The notes beneath the pieces were generated by a model that was given only the letters and a program-made list of their open reading frames with translations, was not told the origin of the DNA and ran no database searches. This document shows, one piece after another, positions 42,340 through 50,546 of a DNA stretch of 64,000 nucleotides; within the stretch, counting starts at the first letter, position 1, and each line of letters starts with the position of its first letter. Source of the stretch: Streptomyces griseorubiginosus (GTDB taxonomy: Bacteria; Actinomycetota; Actinomycetes; Streptomycetales; Streptomycetaceae); the NCBI RefSeq assembly GCF_001514195.1, contig NZ_KQ948740.1:372001-436000 (forward strand), given 5' to 3'. The position numbers and the translations under genes were made by a program.

Positions 42340-42998
42340 GACGTGGCCTCCGTGACGTGCTCGTGGACGATCAGCCAGCGCGGGCCGACGTTGCGGTAGC
42401 CGGTGGTGACGCGCCGGAGCCCGCCGTCGGTGCGGACGAGGGCGTGCCCGAAGGCGATGCTCTCGTCGACGTGGATCCGGGACTCCAGGACCTCACGGGT
42501 GGCCGGCCCGGTCTCCGACCAGGCCTTGCGGAGTGCCTCGACACCCCGCTCCGCGCGACCGTCCGCCACGACCTGCGCGTCCCGTGCGTAGCAGGCGAGC
42601 GCCCGCTCGACGTCCCCCGCACGGAGCGCATCCGTCAGTGCGGCGTCCAGCCGCCGGATCTCCCCCTCGGCGTCCTCGTCCTCCCAGAACGGGCGCACCT
42701 CCAGGGCGCCGACGGTGGCGACCGGGTGCCCGGCGGCGGCCCGGACCGCTTCCTCCAGGCTGTCGCACTCCAGGATGTCGAAGCCGGCGACGTACTCCTT
42801 GGTCTCCGCGAACGGGCCGTCCGTGCGCAGCACCTCACCGCCGCGCACCCGCACGGTGACCGCGTCGGCGGGCTGGGCGAGCCGGTGCCCGTGCAGCCGT
42901 ACGCCGCGGTCGCCGAGTTCGTCGACCCAGGGTTCGACGGGGGCCATGTCCGAGGCGTCGTTGGTGTCGTCGCCGCAGACGAGCAGCATGTACTTCAT
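42336..42998 (-). CDS. YciI/DGPF-SnoaL fusion protein
   Basis: 220 residues. The N-terminal YciI domain (1-106: MKYMLLVCGDDTN, RTDGPFAETKEYVAGFDILE, ALEVRPFWE) is fused to a SnoaL/NTF2-like domain (about 110-220: LDAALTDALRAGDVERALAC, YARDAQVVADGRAERGVEAL, RWLIVHEHV). It is the first gene of the sigma operon and follows the ECF42-type promoter by 38 bp. The fusion brings together two modules that otherwise occur as separate genes near ECF42 sigma factors. Confidence 0.93.
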   Translation of the reverse strand: MKYMLLVCGDDTNDASDMAPVEPWVDELGDRGVRLHGHRLAQPADAVTVRVRGGEVLRTDGPFAETKEYVAGFDILECDSLEEAVRAAAGHPVATVGALEVRPFWEDEDAEGEIRRLDAALTDALRAGDVERALACYARDAQVVADGRAERGVEALRKAWSETGPATREVLESRIHVDESIAFGHALVRTDGGLRRVTTGYRNVGPRWLIVHEHVTEATS

Positions 42999-43036
42999 GG
43001 TTCCTCCCGGTCCTCATGAGCTTCCTACACCCCACC

Positions 43037-43063
43037 GACGAACGGGACCGAGGCGAATCGACA
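43037..43063 (-). promoter_or_regulatory. ECF42-type promoter of the DGPF-sigma operon
   Basis: On the minus strand TGTCGA (43058-43063) and CGTC (43037-43040) are separated by 17 bp. TGTCGA at -35 and CG(A/T)C at -10 is the motif described for ECF42 targets in Streptomyces. The ATG follows about 32 bases after the expected start of transcription. Confidence 0.7.
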
Positions 43064-43152
43064 CCGGCCGCGGAAAAAATCGGAGCACCTGTGATCCGGC
43101 CGTGTTTCCGCACGTCGGCGCGTCGCCGCCCGGTTCGCGGTTGGATGGGGTC

Positions 43153-43980
43153 ATGACCTCCGACGAGCACGCGCGGCTGATGCGGGTCAACCAGGCCAAC
43201 TGGGACGCCCGCACCCCCGTCCACCTCGCCAGCCGGTTCTACGGCCTCGACCAGGAGCTCGATCCCGAGCGCTGGTTCGCCCCCTTCGAGTGGGAGGACC
43301 TCGGCGACCTCACCGGCCGTGACGTGCTCCACCTCCAGTGCCACCTCGGCACCGAGACGGTGGCCCTTGCCCGCCGCGGCGCCCGGGCGGTGGGCCTGGA
43401 CTTCTCGGAGGCGTCGGTGGCGGCCGCGCGGGACATCGCGGCGAGGGCGGGTGTCGAGGCCGAGTACGTGCGGGCCAATGTGTACGACGCCGTCGAGGCG
43501 CTCGAGGGGCGGCGGTTCGACGTCGTGTACACCGGCAAGGGCGCGCTCTGCTACCTGCCGGACCTGGCGCGGTGGGCCGCGGTGGTCGCCGAACTCCTGC
43601 GCCCCGGCGGCCTGTTGTACATCGTCGAGTTCCACCCGCTGCTCAACTCCCTCGGCCCGAAGCCCGGCGAGGGAGAAGGGCCGGAGCTGCTGCTGCGCCA
43701 CGACTACCTGGGCGGCGACGGACCCGTCCGCCGCGACGCGACCCACACCTACACCGACGGCCCCGCCGTCGAGGGCGCCACGGAAAGCTTCGAGTGGATG
43801 CACGGAATAGGGGAGGTCGTGAACTCGTTGAGCGGGGCAGGACTGCAGGTCCGCCGGCTCCGCGAGAGCGACGAGCTGCCCTGGCCCCGCTGGGAACGGA
43901 TGACGCGCACCGCGTCCGGCTGGTGGCGACTGCCCGCACCGCGCATCCCGCTGCTCTACGGACTCCTCGCCACGCGCTGA
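43153..43980 (+). CDS. Class I SAM-dependent methyltransferase
   Basis: 275 residues. LMRVNQANWDARTPVHLASR at the start is typical of one actinobacterial methyltransferase family. Motif I is DVLHLQCHLGTETVALARRG (Cys-His in place of Gly-Cys), then AVGLDFSEASVAAARDIA, FDVVYTGKGALCYLPDLARW and LRPGGLLYIVEFHP. The C-terminal part (FEWMHGIGEVVNSLSGAGLQ, WPRWERM) is shared with that family. The substrate is unknown. It is divergent from the DGPF operon with 154 bp between starts. Confidence 0.9.
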   Translation: MTSDEHARLMRVNQANWDARTPVHLASRFYGLDQELDPERWFAPFEWEDLGDLTGRDVLHLQCHLGTETVALARRGARAVGLDFSEASVAAARDIAARAGVEAEYVRANVYDAVEALEGRRFDVVYTGKGALCYLPDLARWAAVVAELLRPGGLLYIVEFHPLLNSLGPKPGEGEGPELLLRHDYLGGDGPVRRDATHTYTDGPAVEGATESFEWMHGIGEVVNSLSGAGLQVRRLRESDELPWPRWERMTRTASGWWRLPAPRIPLLYGLLATR

Positions 43981-43989
43981 GCCGTCGTG

Positions 43990-44208
43990 GTACGGTCCTG
44001 CTAGCACTTGTGTACGCCCCGTCAGGGCGCCGGTGCCAGTTCTCCTTCCTCCGCCGGTCGCTGTACCGGCTTCTCCTCACCACCTCGTAGTTGGCGAGGT
44101 GCTGTCTCTCCGCCGCCCGAAGGCGCCATGTCCGCCTTCCCGTCGTGCGCGGCTCTCCCCCTTCCTTCCGCATGTCCCATGCCCCGCGTCCTCGAAAGGA
44201 CCACCCTG
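43990..44208 (+). promoter_or_regulatory. Pyrimidine-rich leader of the short rho gene
   Basis: The sense strand between the methyltransferase stop and the rho ATG is rich in C and T and poor in G (TTCTCCTTCCTCCGCC near 44040, GCTGTCTCTCCGCCGCC near 44101, CTCTCCCCCTTCCTTCCGC near 44153). A hairpin CACCTCG-N7-CGAGGTG (44081-44101) sits in the middle. Such unstructured C-rich RNA is what Rho loads on, so the leader may mediate autogenous termination as in the E. coli rho leader. Confidence 0.45.
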
Positions 44209-45342
44209 ATGACCACCACACTCGAAAACCCCCCGATCCAGCAGACCCCGGTCCGGACCGTCACCGGCGTGCTCGACATCGACGCGAACGGCAAGGGTCA
44301 CCTCCGCTCCGCCGGTCTGCTCCCGACCCCCTCCGACCTCCAGGTCTCCCCCGCCCTGATCCGCAGGTACGGCCTGCGCAAGGGCGATCTCGTCGAGGGA
44401 ACCCGCGGCGAGCAGCGCGCCCTCACCGAGATCGCCCGGGTCGACGGCCGCGTCCCCGACCGGAACCGCCGCCACTTCCACGACCTGACCCCGCTGCACC
44501 CGCGCGAGCGGATCCGGCTCGAGCACCCGGCGTCCGGCCTCACCGGACGGGTGGCCGATCTGATCGCCCCCGTCGGCAAGGGCCAGCGCGGGCTGATCGT
44601 GGCCCCGCCCAAGACCGGCAAGACCGTGCTGCTCCAGCAGATCGCGGCCGCGGTCGCCGGCAACCACCCCGAGTGCCGCCTGATGGTGGTGCTCCTCGAC
44701 GAACGCCCCGAGGAGGTCACCGACATGCGGCGCTCCGTGCGGGGCGAGGTGTACGCCTCGACGTTCGACCGCACGCCCAAGCAGCACATCGCGCTCGCCG
44801 AGCTGGTGATCGAGCGGGCCAAGCGGCTCGTCGAGGCCGGCGAGGACGTCGTCATCCTGCTCGACTCCCTGACCCGGCTGTGCCGGGCCCACAACAACGC
44901 GGCCTCCGGCAACGGCCGCACGCTCAGCGGGGGCGTCGACGCGACCGCGCTGATCGGGCCGAAGAAGTTCTTCGGTGCCGCCCGGCTCGCCGAGGAGGGC
45001 GGTTCGCTGACCATCCTCGCCACCGCCCTGGTGGAGACCGGTTCACGCGCCGACGACTTCTACTTCGAGGAGCTCAAGAGCACCGGCAACATGGAGCTAC
45101 GCCTGGACCGCGAACTCGCCTCCCGGCGGGTGTTCCCGGCCGTCGCCGTCAACCCCTCCGGCACCCGCCGCGAGGAACTCCTGCTCCCGTCGGCCGAGTT
45201 GGCCACGGTCCACGGTCTGCGCCGGGCCCTCCAGACCCGCGACGGCCAGGCCAGCCTGGAGACGCTCCTGGAGCGGATGCGCGAGACCCCGGACAACGCG
45301 ACGTTCCTGCGCCGCATCCAGCCGACGCTGCCGACGGGCTGA
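44209..45342 (+). CDS. Short paralogue of transcription termination factor Rho
   Basis: 377 residues. OB-fold RNA-binding domain (TGVLDIDANGKGHLRSAG, DLQVSPALIRRYGLRKGDLV) and RecA-type ATPase with Walker A APPKTGKTVLLQQI near 131, VVLLDERPEEVTDMRRSV (catalytic Glu/Q-loop region), LLDSLTRLCRAHN (Walker B), and KSTGNMELRLDRELASRRVF. The N-terminal Rho_N helix bundle and the long charged insertion of the main actinobacterial Rho are absent, so this is a second, minimal Rho. ATG at 44209 with GAAAGGA upstream is preferred to ATGs at 44128 and 44179, which lie in the pyrimidine-rich leader and give a non-Rho-like extension. Confidence 0.9.
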   Translation: MTTTLENPPIQQTPVRTVTGVLDIDANGKGHLRSAGLLPTPSDLQVSPALIRRYGLRKGDLVEGTRGEQRALTEIARVDGRVPDRNRRHFHDLTPLHPRERIRLEHPASGLTGRVADLIAPVGKGQRGLIVAPPKTGKTVLLQQIAAAVAGNHPECRLMVVLLDERPEEVTDMRRSVRGEVYASTFDRTPKQHIALAELVIERAKRLVEAGEDVVILLDSLTRLCRAHNNAASGNGRTLSGGVDATALIGPKKFFGAARLAEEGGSLTILATALVETGSRADDFYFEELKSTGNMELRLDRELASRRVFPAVAVNPSGTRREELLLPSAELATVHGLRRALQTRDGQASLETLLERMRETPDNATFLRRIQPTLPTG

Positions 45343-45359
45343 CGGGGCGTCGAGGGACG

Positions 45360-45535
45360 GGACCGGTGACCGACGCGACCGGTGACCGACGGGCCGTCCA
45401 GCCTCGGCGTCCGGTGGCTGACGGGCCTTCGAGCCTCGGGGCCGGTGGCTGACGCGACCGTTGACTGACGGGGCCGGTGGCCGACACGACCGTTGACTGA
45501 CGGGCCCGGTGGCTGACGGGCCATCACCCCTCCGG
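45360..45535. repeat. Degenerate GGTGGCTGACGGGCC-type repeats after rho
   Basis: Nine or so imperfect copies of a 15-30 bp unit built from (G)CCGGTGRCTGACGSG and CCGTTGACTGACG run through the gap behind rho. The unit resembles the rho stop region (ACGGGCTGACGGGGC). The flanking gap (45343-45627) holds no gene. Confidence 0.6.
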
Positions 45536-45627
45536 GTGCCCGCGGCCCCTCGTCCGTCCGGGTGCTCACGCGCGCCGCACGGCCCGGGCAGCACGGTGTA
45601 CGGCGGGTCCCTTCCTAGCTTTGCGGT

Positions 45628-46803
45628 ATGACAATCGGATTTACCTCCCGGTTTGCCGTCCCGGCCTGCGCGCTGTGCATGACCGGACTGCTGGCGCTCG
45701 CCCCCGCCACGGCGGCCGCGCACACGGGCTCCGGACCCGGCGCACCCGGCAGACCCCGCACCCCGGCCGTGTCACCCGCCCTGCTGTACCAGTCCGGCAC
45801 CCAGGCCCGCCCGCACTCCGGCGCACCCCGCGTCCCGGACGTGTCCGCGCTGTCGTGGGTGGTGGCCGACGCCCGCAGCGGGGAGGTGCTCGCGGCCCAC
45901 GACGCCCACCGCAGGCTGCCGCCGGCCAGCACGCTGAAGACCCTGTTCGCCCTGACCGTGCTGCCCGTGCTGCCCGGCGGGCTCCGGCACACCGTCCGGC
46001 CGGAGGATCTCGCGGGCATCGGGCCCGGCAGCAGCCTGGTCGGGGTCGCCGAGGGCCAGACCTACCAGGTCGCCGACCTGTGGCGCGGGGTCTTCCTCAA
46101 CTCCGGCAACGACGCCGTGCACGTCCTGGCCCGGCTGAGCGGCGGCTGGCGCGCGGCGGCCACCCGGATGCAGGCCAAGGCGAGGGCGCTGGGCGCCCGG
46201 GACACCCACGTCCGCTCCCCCGACGGCTACGACACCCCGGGCCAGGTCTCCTCCGCGTACGACCTCGCCGTCTTCGGCCGGGCGGGGCTGCGCAACGCGG
46301 ACTTCGCCCGGTACTGCGGCACCGCCACAGCAAGTTTCCCGGGCCGGGGCGGATGGTCGTACGGGATCCAGAACACCAACCGGCTGCTGACCGGCGCCAA
46401 CGGCGTGGCGCGCTACGACGGGCTGATCGGCATCAAGAACGGCTACACCAGCCACGCGGGCAACACGCTCGTCGCCGCCGCCCGCCGGGGCGACCGCACC
46501 CTCGTCGTGACGGTGATGAACCCCCAGTCCGGCGGCGGCTTCACGGTCTACGAGGAGGCGCGCGCGCTGCTCGACTGGGGGTTCGCCGCGGCCGGGCGGG
46601 TCGATCCGGTGGGCTCCTTGGACGCGCTGCGGGTACGGCCCAGGCCGGGGCCCGCGGCCGTGCCGGTCGCGGCGGCGGTGTCGCCGCCCGCCGCGGGGCC
46701 CGGCTGGCTGGAGACCTGGGCCATCCTGGGCGCGGCCGGGCTCGGGGCGGGGTCGATGGCCCTGGCGCTCAGGGCGAGGTTCGGGCGGGCGGCCCGGGGC
46801 TGA
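45628..46803 (+). CDS. D-alanyl-D-alanine carboxypeptidase
   Basis: 391 residues. Signal peptide (about 1-31), then a Pro-rich stretch, then a peptidase S11 domain: S-x-x-K in PASTLKTLFA near 110, S-G-N in LNSGNDAVHVL near 162 and K-N-G-Y in IKNGYTSHAGN near 272 (KTG equivalent with Asn). A C-terminal helix (WAILGAAGLGAGSMALALRA) followed by RFGRAARG anchors it in the membrane, facing the cell wall. It trims the terminal D-Ala of peptidoglycan stem peptides. No good ribosome site precedes the ATG, so it may be leaderless. The last 256 bp are overlapped by the convergent glycosyltransferase gene. Confidence 0.92.
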   Translation: MTIGFTSRFAVPACALCMTGLLALAPATAAAHTGSGPGAPGRPRTPAVSPALLYQSGTQARPHSGAPRVPDVSALSWVVADARSGEVLAAHDAHRRLPPASTLKTLFALTVLPVLPGGLRHTVRPEDLAGIGPGSSLVGVAEGQTYQVADLWRGVFLNSGNDAVHVLARLSGGWRAAATRMQAKARALGARDTHVRSPDGYDTPGQVSSAYDLAVFGRAGLRNADFARYCGTATASFPGRGGWSYGIQNTNRLLTGANGVARYDGLIGIKNGYTSHAGNTLVAAARRGDRTLVVTVMNPQSGGGFTVYEEARALLDWGFAAAGRVDPVGSLDALRVRPRPGPAAVPVAAAVSPPAAGPGWLETWAILGAAGLGAGSMALALRARFGRAARG

Positions 46804-47903
46804 CCGACCGGCAGCCACAGCAGCAGGCCGAGGGTGATCCACGCGTAGGTGTTGCCGCCGAGGAAGCCGTCGACGCCGGACGCGTCGTCGAACCACAGCC
46901 ACACCACGCTGGTGCACAGCACGGCGTACAGGGCGCCCGCGATCCGTGGGTGCCCCGCGCGCACCAGGACGGCGAACGAGGGCAGCAGCCACACCAGATG
47001 GTGGACCCAGGTGATCGGGCTGACCAGGCAGGCGGTCAGTCCGGTCAGGGCGAACGCGGCCGTCCAGTCCTGTGCCGCGGCGGCCCGCCGGGCCCGTACG
47101 GCCCATACGCACAGGGTCAGCAGCACGGCCACGGCCCACACCGCGCGGTCCGTTTCGCCGAGCCGGGCCAGGATGCCCTGGAGGGACTGGTTGGAGACAT
47201 AGTCCAGGCGGCCCACCCGGGTCGTGTCCCACATCGCGTCGGTCCAGTAGAAGCGGGAGGCGTCCGGAGCCACGACGGCAGCGAACCCGGTCGCCGCCAG
47301 CGCCACCACGGTGGCGACCGCCGCCGCACGCCAACGCCTGGTGACCAGGAGCAGGCCGATGAAGAGAGCCGGCGTGAGCTTCACGGCGGCGGCCAGACCG
47401 ATCCCGACGCCGGCCAGGCGTCCCCGGCCGGTCGCGAGCAGCCGGGCGTCGACGAGGACGAGGGCCAGCAGCAGCAGGTTCACCTGGCCGAAGCTGAAGG
47501 TGTCCCGCAACGGTTCGAACAGCGCGAGCGCGCAGGCGCCCAGGGTGCAGCCGTACCAGCCGAGGCGCCGCCAGGCGCGGCCGGTGAGCAGGCGTACGAC
47601 CAGGGCGAGCGCGGCCAGGTTGAGCAGCAGGCCGACGGCGATGGCCGTGCGCAGGCCGAGCAGGGCCATGGGCACCATGGCGACGGCCGCGAACGGCGGG
47701 TAGGTGAAGCCGTACGGCGTCCCCGGGACCCGGTAGTCGTAGAGCCGTCCGCCGTGGTGGATCCAGGTGTCCACGGCTCCGTGGTAGACGCGCAGGTCGA
47801 ACCAGTCGCGCAGCAGGGGCACGGTCGCGGTGAACGCGGTGACGGCGGCGGCGAGGGTCAGGACCAGGAGCAGTCGGCCGCGGTCCGTGCCCGGCGCCCT
47901 CAT
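46548..47903 (-). CDS. GT87 (DUF2029) polyprenol-sugar-dependent glycosyltransferase
   Basis: 451 residues. GT-C fold with about 10 membrane helices and the family motifs DLRVYHGAVDTWIHHGGRLY with YGFTYPPFAAV, LFEPLRDTFSFGQVNLLLLA, AAVKLTPALFIGLLL, YVSNQSLQGIL and LVSPITWVHHLVWLLP. Such enzymes add mannose or arabinose from polyprenyl carriers outside the membrane. The last roughly 85 residues (after AWITLGLLLWLPVGQP) are low-complexity and lie antisense to the carboxypeptidase gene, so the stop at 46548 looks like run-on after loss of an earlier stop. The ATGA overlap with the upstream gene shows coupling. Confidence 0.9.
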   Translation of the reverse strand: MRAPGTDRGRLLLVLTLAAAVTAFTATVPLLRDWFDLRVYHGAVDTWIHHGGRLYDYRVPGTPYGFTYPPFAAVAMVPMALLGLRTAIAVGLLLNLAALALVVRLLTGRAWRRLGWYGCTLGACALALFEPLRDTFSFGQVNLLLLALVLVDARLLATGRGRLAGVGIGLAAAVKLTPALFIGLLLVTRRWRAAAVATVVALAATGFAAVVAPDASRFYWTDAMWDTTRVGRLDYVSNQSLQGILARLGETDRAVWAVAVLLTLCVWAVRARRAAAAQDWTAAFALTGLTACLVSPITWVHHLVWLLPSFAVLVRAGHPRIAGALYAVLCTSVVWLWFDDASGVDGFLGGNTYAWITLGLLLWLPVGQPRAARPNLALSARAIDPAPSPAAPRMAQVSSQPGPAAGGDTAAATGTAAGPGLGRTRSASKEPTGSTRPAAANPQSSSARASS

Positions 47904-49336
47904 GCCGTGTGTCCCGTCGGCGCGGTCCGGCCGATCCGGTGGGCCTGTCCCGTCGCGGCCCGCGCGGTCTGGTGGGCCTGGACGAGCACGACCAGGGCGA
48001 GTACTCCGCCCGAGACGGCGAGGACCAGTTGGCCGCCGTCGGCGGGGCCGCCGCTGGGCAGGGTGGCGAGGGCGAGGACCCCTGTCAGGGCGGCCACGCG
48101 GTGCCGTACGGAGGCGCTGGGCGCGGCTGCCGCTATCAGGAACAGGCCCCACAGCGCGTACCAGGGGCGGATCGCCGGGCCGAGGGCGGCGACGGTGGCG
48201 AGGCTCAGGCCGAGGGCGTAGACGGGTCGTGGACGGAGGCGCAGCCAGGTCCAGGCGATGAGGGCGACGGCGAGGACGACGCCGAGGGCGTGCCAGGCGG
48301 GGACGGCCAGCGGGGCCAGGTCGCTGCCGAGCCGTTTCAGCAGGGCCGCGGTGGCGCGGCCGAGGAGGCTGGTCAGGGCCCAGTTGCCGGATGACACGGG
48401 AGTGTCGAGGGCGCCTATCCAGCCGTAGCCGGTGCCCGCCACGGCCGTCGCGGCGACCGTGGTGGCGGCGGCCGACGCGGCGGCGGTCAGGACGGCTCTC
48501 GCCGGACGGTCGCCGGCCCGGATCCGCAGCACGACGATCGCCGCGAGCCCGAGCACGGCGGGCGCCTTCACCAGCGCGGCCAGTGTCACGAGGACGGCCC
48601 CCAGGACCGGCCATCTCCCCAGTGCGGCGACCAGTCCGAGGCCGAGCAGTCCCAGCATCACGGCGTCGTTGTGGGCGCCCGCGACCAGGTGGAGCAGGAC
48701 GAGCGGGTTGAGGGCGCCGAGCCAGAGCGCGGCGGCCGGGTCGGCGCCGCTGTGCCGGGCGAGCCGGGGCAGCGCGGCCGCCATGAGGGCCACGCCGAGC
48801 AGGGCGACGAGCCGCATCCCGAACAGACCGGCGGGGAGTTCGCCCCGGGACGCCTTCGCGAGGGCGGAGGCGAGGCCGAGGAACACGGGCCCGTACGGGG
48901 CGGCCGTGTCGCGCCACATGGGGGCGACCTCGTCGGCGAGGGGGCCGCCGAGGAGGGCCGGGCCGTGGGTGTAGACGTCCATGTGGGCGTCGGCCATGGC
49001 GCCCTGGGCGAGGTAGCTGTAGACGTCCCTGCTGAACAGGGGCGGGGCGAGCAGCAGCGGAGCCGACCAGACGGCCAGGACGACCATGAGCTCATGGGTG
49101 CCGGGCCGGGTCGAGGGGTCGCGCACCAGACGGCCGAGCAGCAGCCAGGCCGCGATCAGGAGGACGACGCCGAAGTAGACACCCACCAGCCCCAGCGCGG
49201 CCTGCGGCGAGGCCGGGGCGAGGAGCTCGCGCACGGGCAGGGCGCCCGCGGTCTCACCCCCTGCGGCGAGGAACGCGGTGCCGACCAGGCCGAGGATCTG
49301 GCAGCGGCGGAGATCGACGGGAATGTTGGCCAACAC
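47900..49336 (-). CDS. MptB-like polyprenol-phosphomannose-dependent mannosyltransferase
   Basis: 478 residues, about 12 membrane helices. The GT-C features of the MptA/MptB family are LFSRDVYSYLAQGAMADAHM with the catalytic Asp, PYGPVFLGLASALAK, LNPLVLLHLVAGAHNDAVML, LVKAPAVLGLAA and AIRPWYALWGLFL. MptB elongates alpha-1,6-mannan in mycobacteria; the Streptomyces product is not established. GTG at 49336 gives the longest form with a charged N-terminus. It is translationally coupled to the GT87 gene (4-bp overlap), so the two probably build one glycan. Confidence 0.88.
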   Translation of the reverse strand: MLANIPVDLRRCQILGLVGTAFLAAGGETAGALPVRELLAPASPQAALGLVGVYFGVVLLIAAWLLLGRLVRDPSTRPGTHELMVVLAVWSAPLLLAPPLFSRDVYSYLAQGAMADAHMDVYTHGPALLGGPLADEVAPMWRDTAAPYGPVFLGLASALAKASRGELPAGLFGMRLVALLGVALMAAALPRLARHSGADPAAALWLGALNPLVLLHLVAGAHNDAVMLGLLGLGLVAALGRWPVLGAVLVTLAALVKAPAVLGLAAIVVLRIRAGDRPARAVLTAAASAAATTVAATAVAGTGYGWIGALDTPVSSGNWALTSLLGRATAALLKRLGSDLAPLAVPAWHALGVVLAVALIAWTWLRLRPRPVYALGLSLATVAALGPAIRPWYALWGLFLIAAAAPSASVRHRVAALTGVLALATLPSGGPADGGQLVLAVSGGVLALVVLVQAHQTARAATGQAHRIGRTAPTGHTA

Positions 49337-49450
49337 GTGGGCAGCGTGGCAGTCGAGGGTGGCGGTCAGGCGACAGGGCGGCGACCGGAGTGTGACCGGT
49401 GCGGGCCGGCCGCTCGCACCCGGGAGGGCTCCCGGAACGCGGGCTTTCCA

Positions 49451-49562
49451 AGAACGTGGCGCTCTCGAATCGTGGCGGCTTCAGAACGTGGCGCTCTCGA
49501 AACGTGGCGGCTTCAGAACGTGGCGCTCTCGAATCGTGGCGGCTTCAGAACGTGGCGCTCTC
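49451..49562. repeat. 32-bp (2 x 16 bp) tandem repeat behind the glutaminase gene
   Basis: Units AGAACGTGGCGCTCTC + GAATCGTGGCGGCTTC at 49451-49482, 49483-49514 and 49515-49546, with a half unit at 49547-49562. The two 16-bp halves are themselves related. The partial unit ends in the glutaminase stop codon, so the array begins at that gene's 3' end. Confidence 0.85.
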
Positions 49563-50496
49563 AGAACACCGACAGGCCCGTCAGCGTCGTGAACCGGTCC
49601 AGGGCCGCCACGCCCGCCACGGAGTTGCCGCGTTCGTCCAGGCCCGGGCTCCACACGCACAGGGTGCAGCGGCCCGGTACCACCGCGATGATGCCGCCGC
49701 CCACCCCGCTCTTGCCGGGCAGGCCCACCCGGTAGGCGAAGTCGCCTGCCGCGTCGTACGTGCCGCAGGTCAGCATGATGGCGTTGATCTGCTTGGCCTG
49801 GCTGCGGGTGAGGAGGCGGGTGCCGTCGGCGCGGATGCCGTGGCGGGCCAGGAAGCCGGTGGCGAGGGCCAGGTCGGCGCAGGACGCCCGGACCGAGCAC
49901 TGGCGGAAGTACTGGTCGAGCAGGACGGGGATGTCGTTGTCGATGTTGCCGTACGCGGCCATGAAGTGGGCCAGGGCCGCGTTGCGGTCGCCGTGCGCGG
50001 CCTCGGACGCGGCGACCTCCTCGTCGAAGGCCAGGTCCGGGTTGCCGCTCTCCTCGCGGAGGAAGGACAGGAGTTCACCGGCCGCGTCTCCGCTACGGCT
50101 GTGCAGGCGGTCGGTGACGACGAGGGCGCCCGCGTTGATGAACGGGTTGCGCGGGATGCCGTTCTCGTACTCCAGCTGCACCAGGGAGTTGAACGGGTTG
50201 CCGGAGGGCTCGCGACCCACGTGCTCCCAGAGTTCGTCGCCCTCGCGGGCCAGGTCGAGGGCGAGGGTGAACACCTTGGTGATGGACTGCGTGGAGAACG
50301 GCTCGCGCCAGTCCCCGACCCCGTAGACCGTGCCGTCCAGCTCGGCCACGGCCATGCCGAAGCTGCGCGGGTCGCAGGCGGCGAGCGCCGGGATGTAGTC
50401 GGCGGCGCGGCCGCGGCCCGGGGTCCGGGCGATCTCCTCGGCGATGCGCTCCAGGACCGGCTGGAAGGTCAGCGACGACGTCGTTGTCATGATCAC
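49561..50496 (-). CDS. glsA: Glutaminase A
   Basis: 311 residues, serine-dependent beta-lactamase-like fold. The nucleophile is in FSTQSITKVF (Ser about 71, Lys about 74), followed by GREPSGNPFNS, GIPRNPFINAGALVV, CSVRASCADLALATGFLARH, GTYDAAGDFAYRVGLPGKSG and VPGRCTLCVWSPGLDERGNS, all standard for the family. It converts glutamine to glutamate and ammonia in the cytosol. GTG at 50496 has GGAGG seven bases upstream and is preferred over ATG at 50490. It is the last gene of the Asn/Gln catabolism run, 50 bp after aspA. Confidence 0.95.
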   Translation of the reverse strand: MIMTTTSSLTFQPVLERIAEEIARTPGRGRAADYIPALAACDPRSFGMAVAELDGTVYGVGDWREPFSTQSITKVFTLALDLAREGDELWEHVGREPSGNPFNSLVQLEYENGIPRNPFINAGALVVTDRLHSRSGDAAGELLSFLREESGNPDLAFDEEVAASEAAHGDRNAALAHFMAAYGNIDNDIPVLLDQYFRQCSVRASCADLALATGFLARHGIRADGTRLLTRSQAKQINAIMLTCGTYDAAGDFAYRVGLPGKSGVGGGIIAVVPGRCTLCVWSPGLDERGNSVAGVAALDRFTTLTGLSVF

Positions 50497-50546
50497 TATT
50501 GTGCCTCCGGGCCGGTCGTGGGGCGCATCGCGGCAGGTGAGGGCCG

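Noticed and set aside
44008..44208. An N-terminal extension of the short Rho from earlier ATGs
   Set aside because: The extra residues are Ser/Pro/Cys-rich and unlike Rho. The internal ATG at 44209 has a good ribosome site and starts near the conserved OB fold.
49451..49562. CRISPR-like regular repeats
   Set aside because: Units are contiguous with no unique spacers, the two 16-bp halves are related, and there are no cas genes. The same holds for the other arrays in the window.
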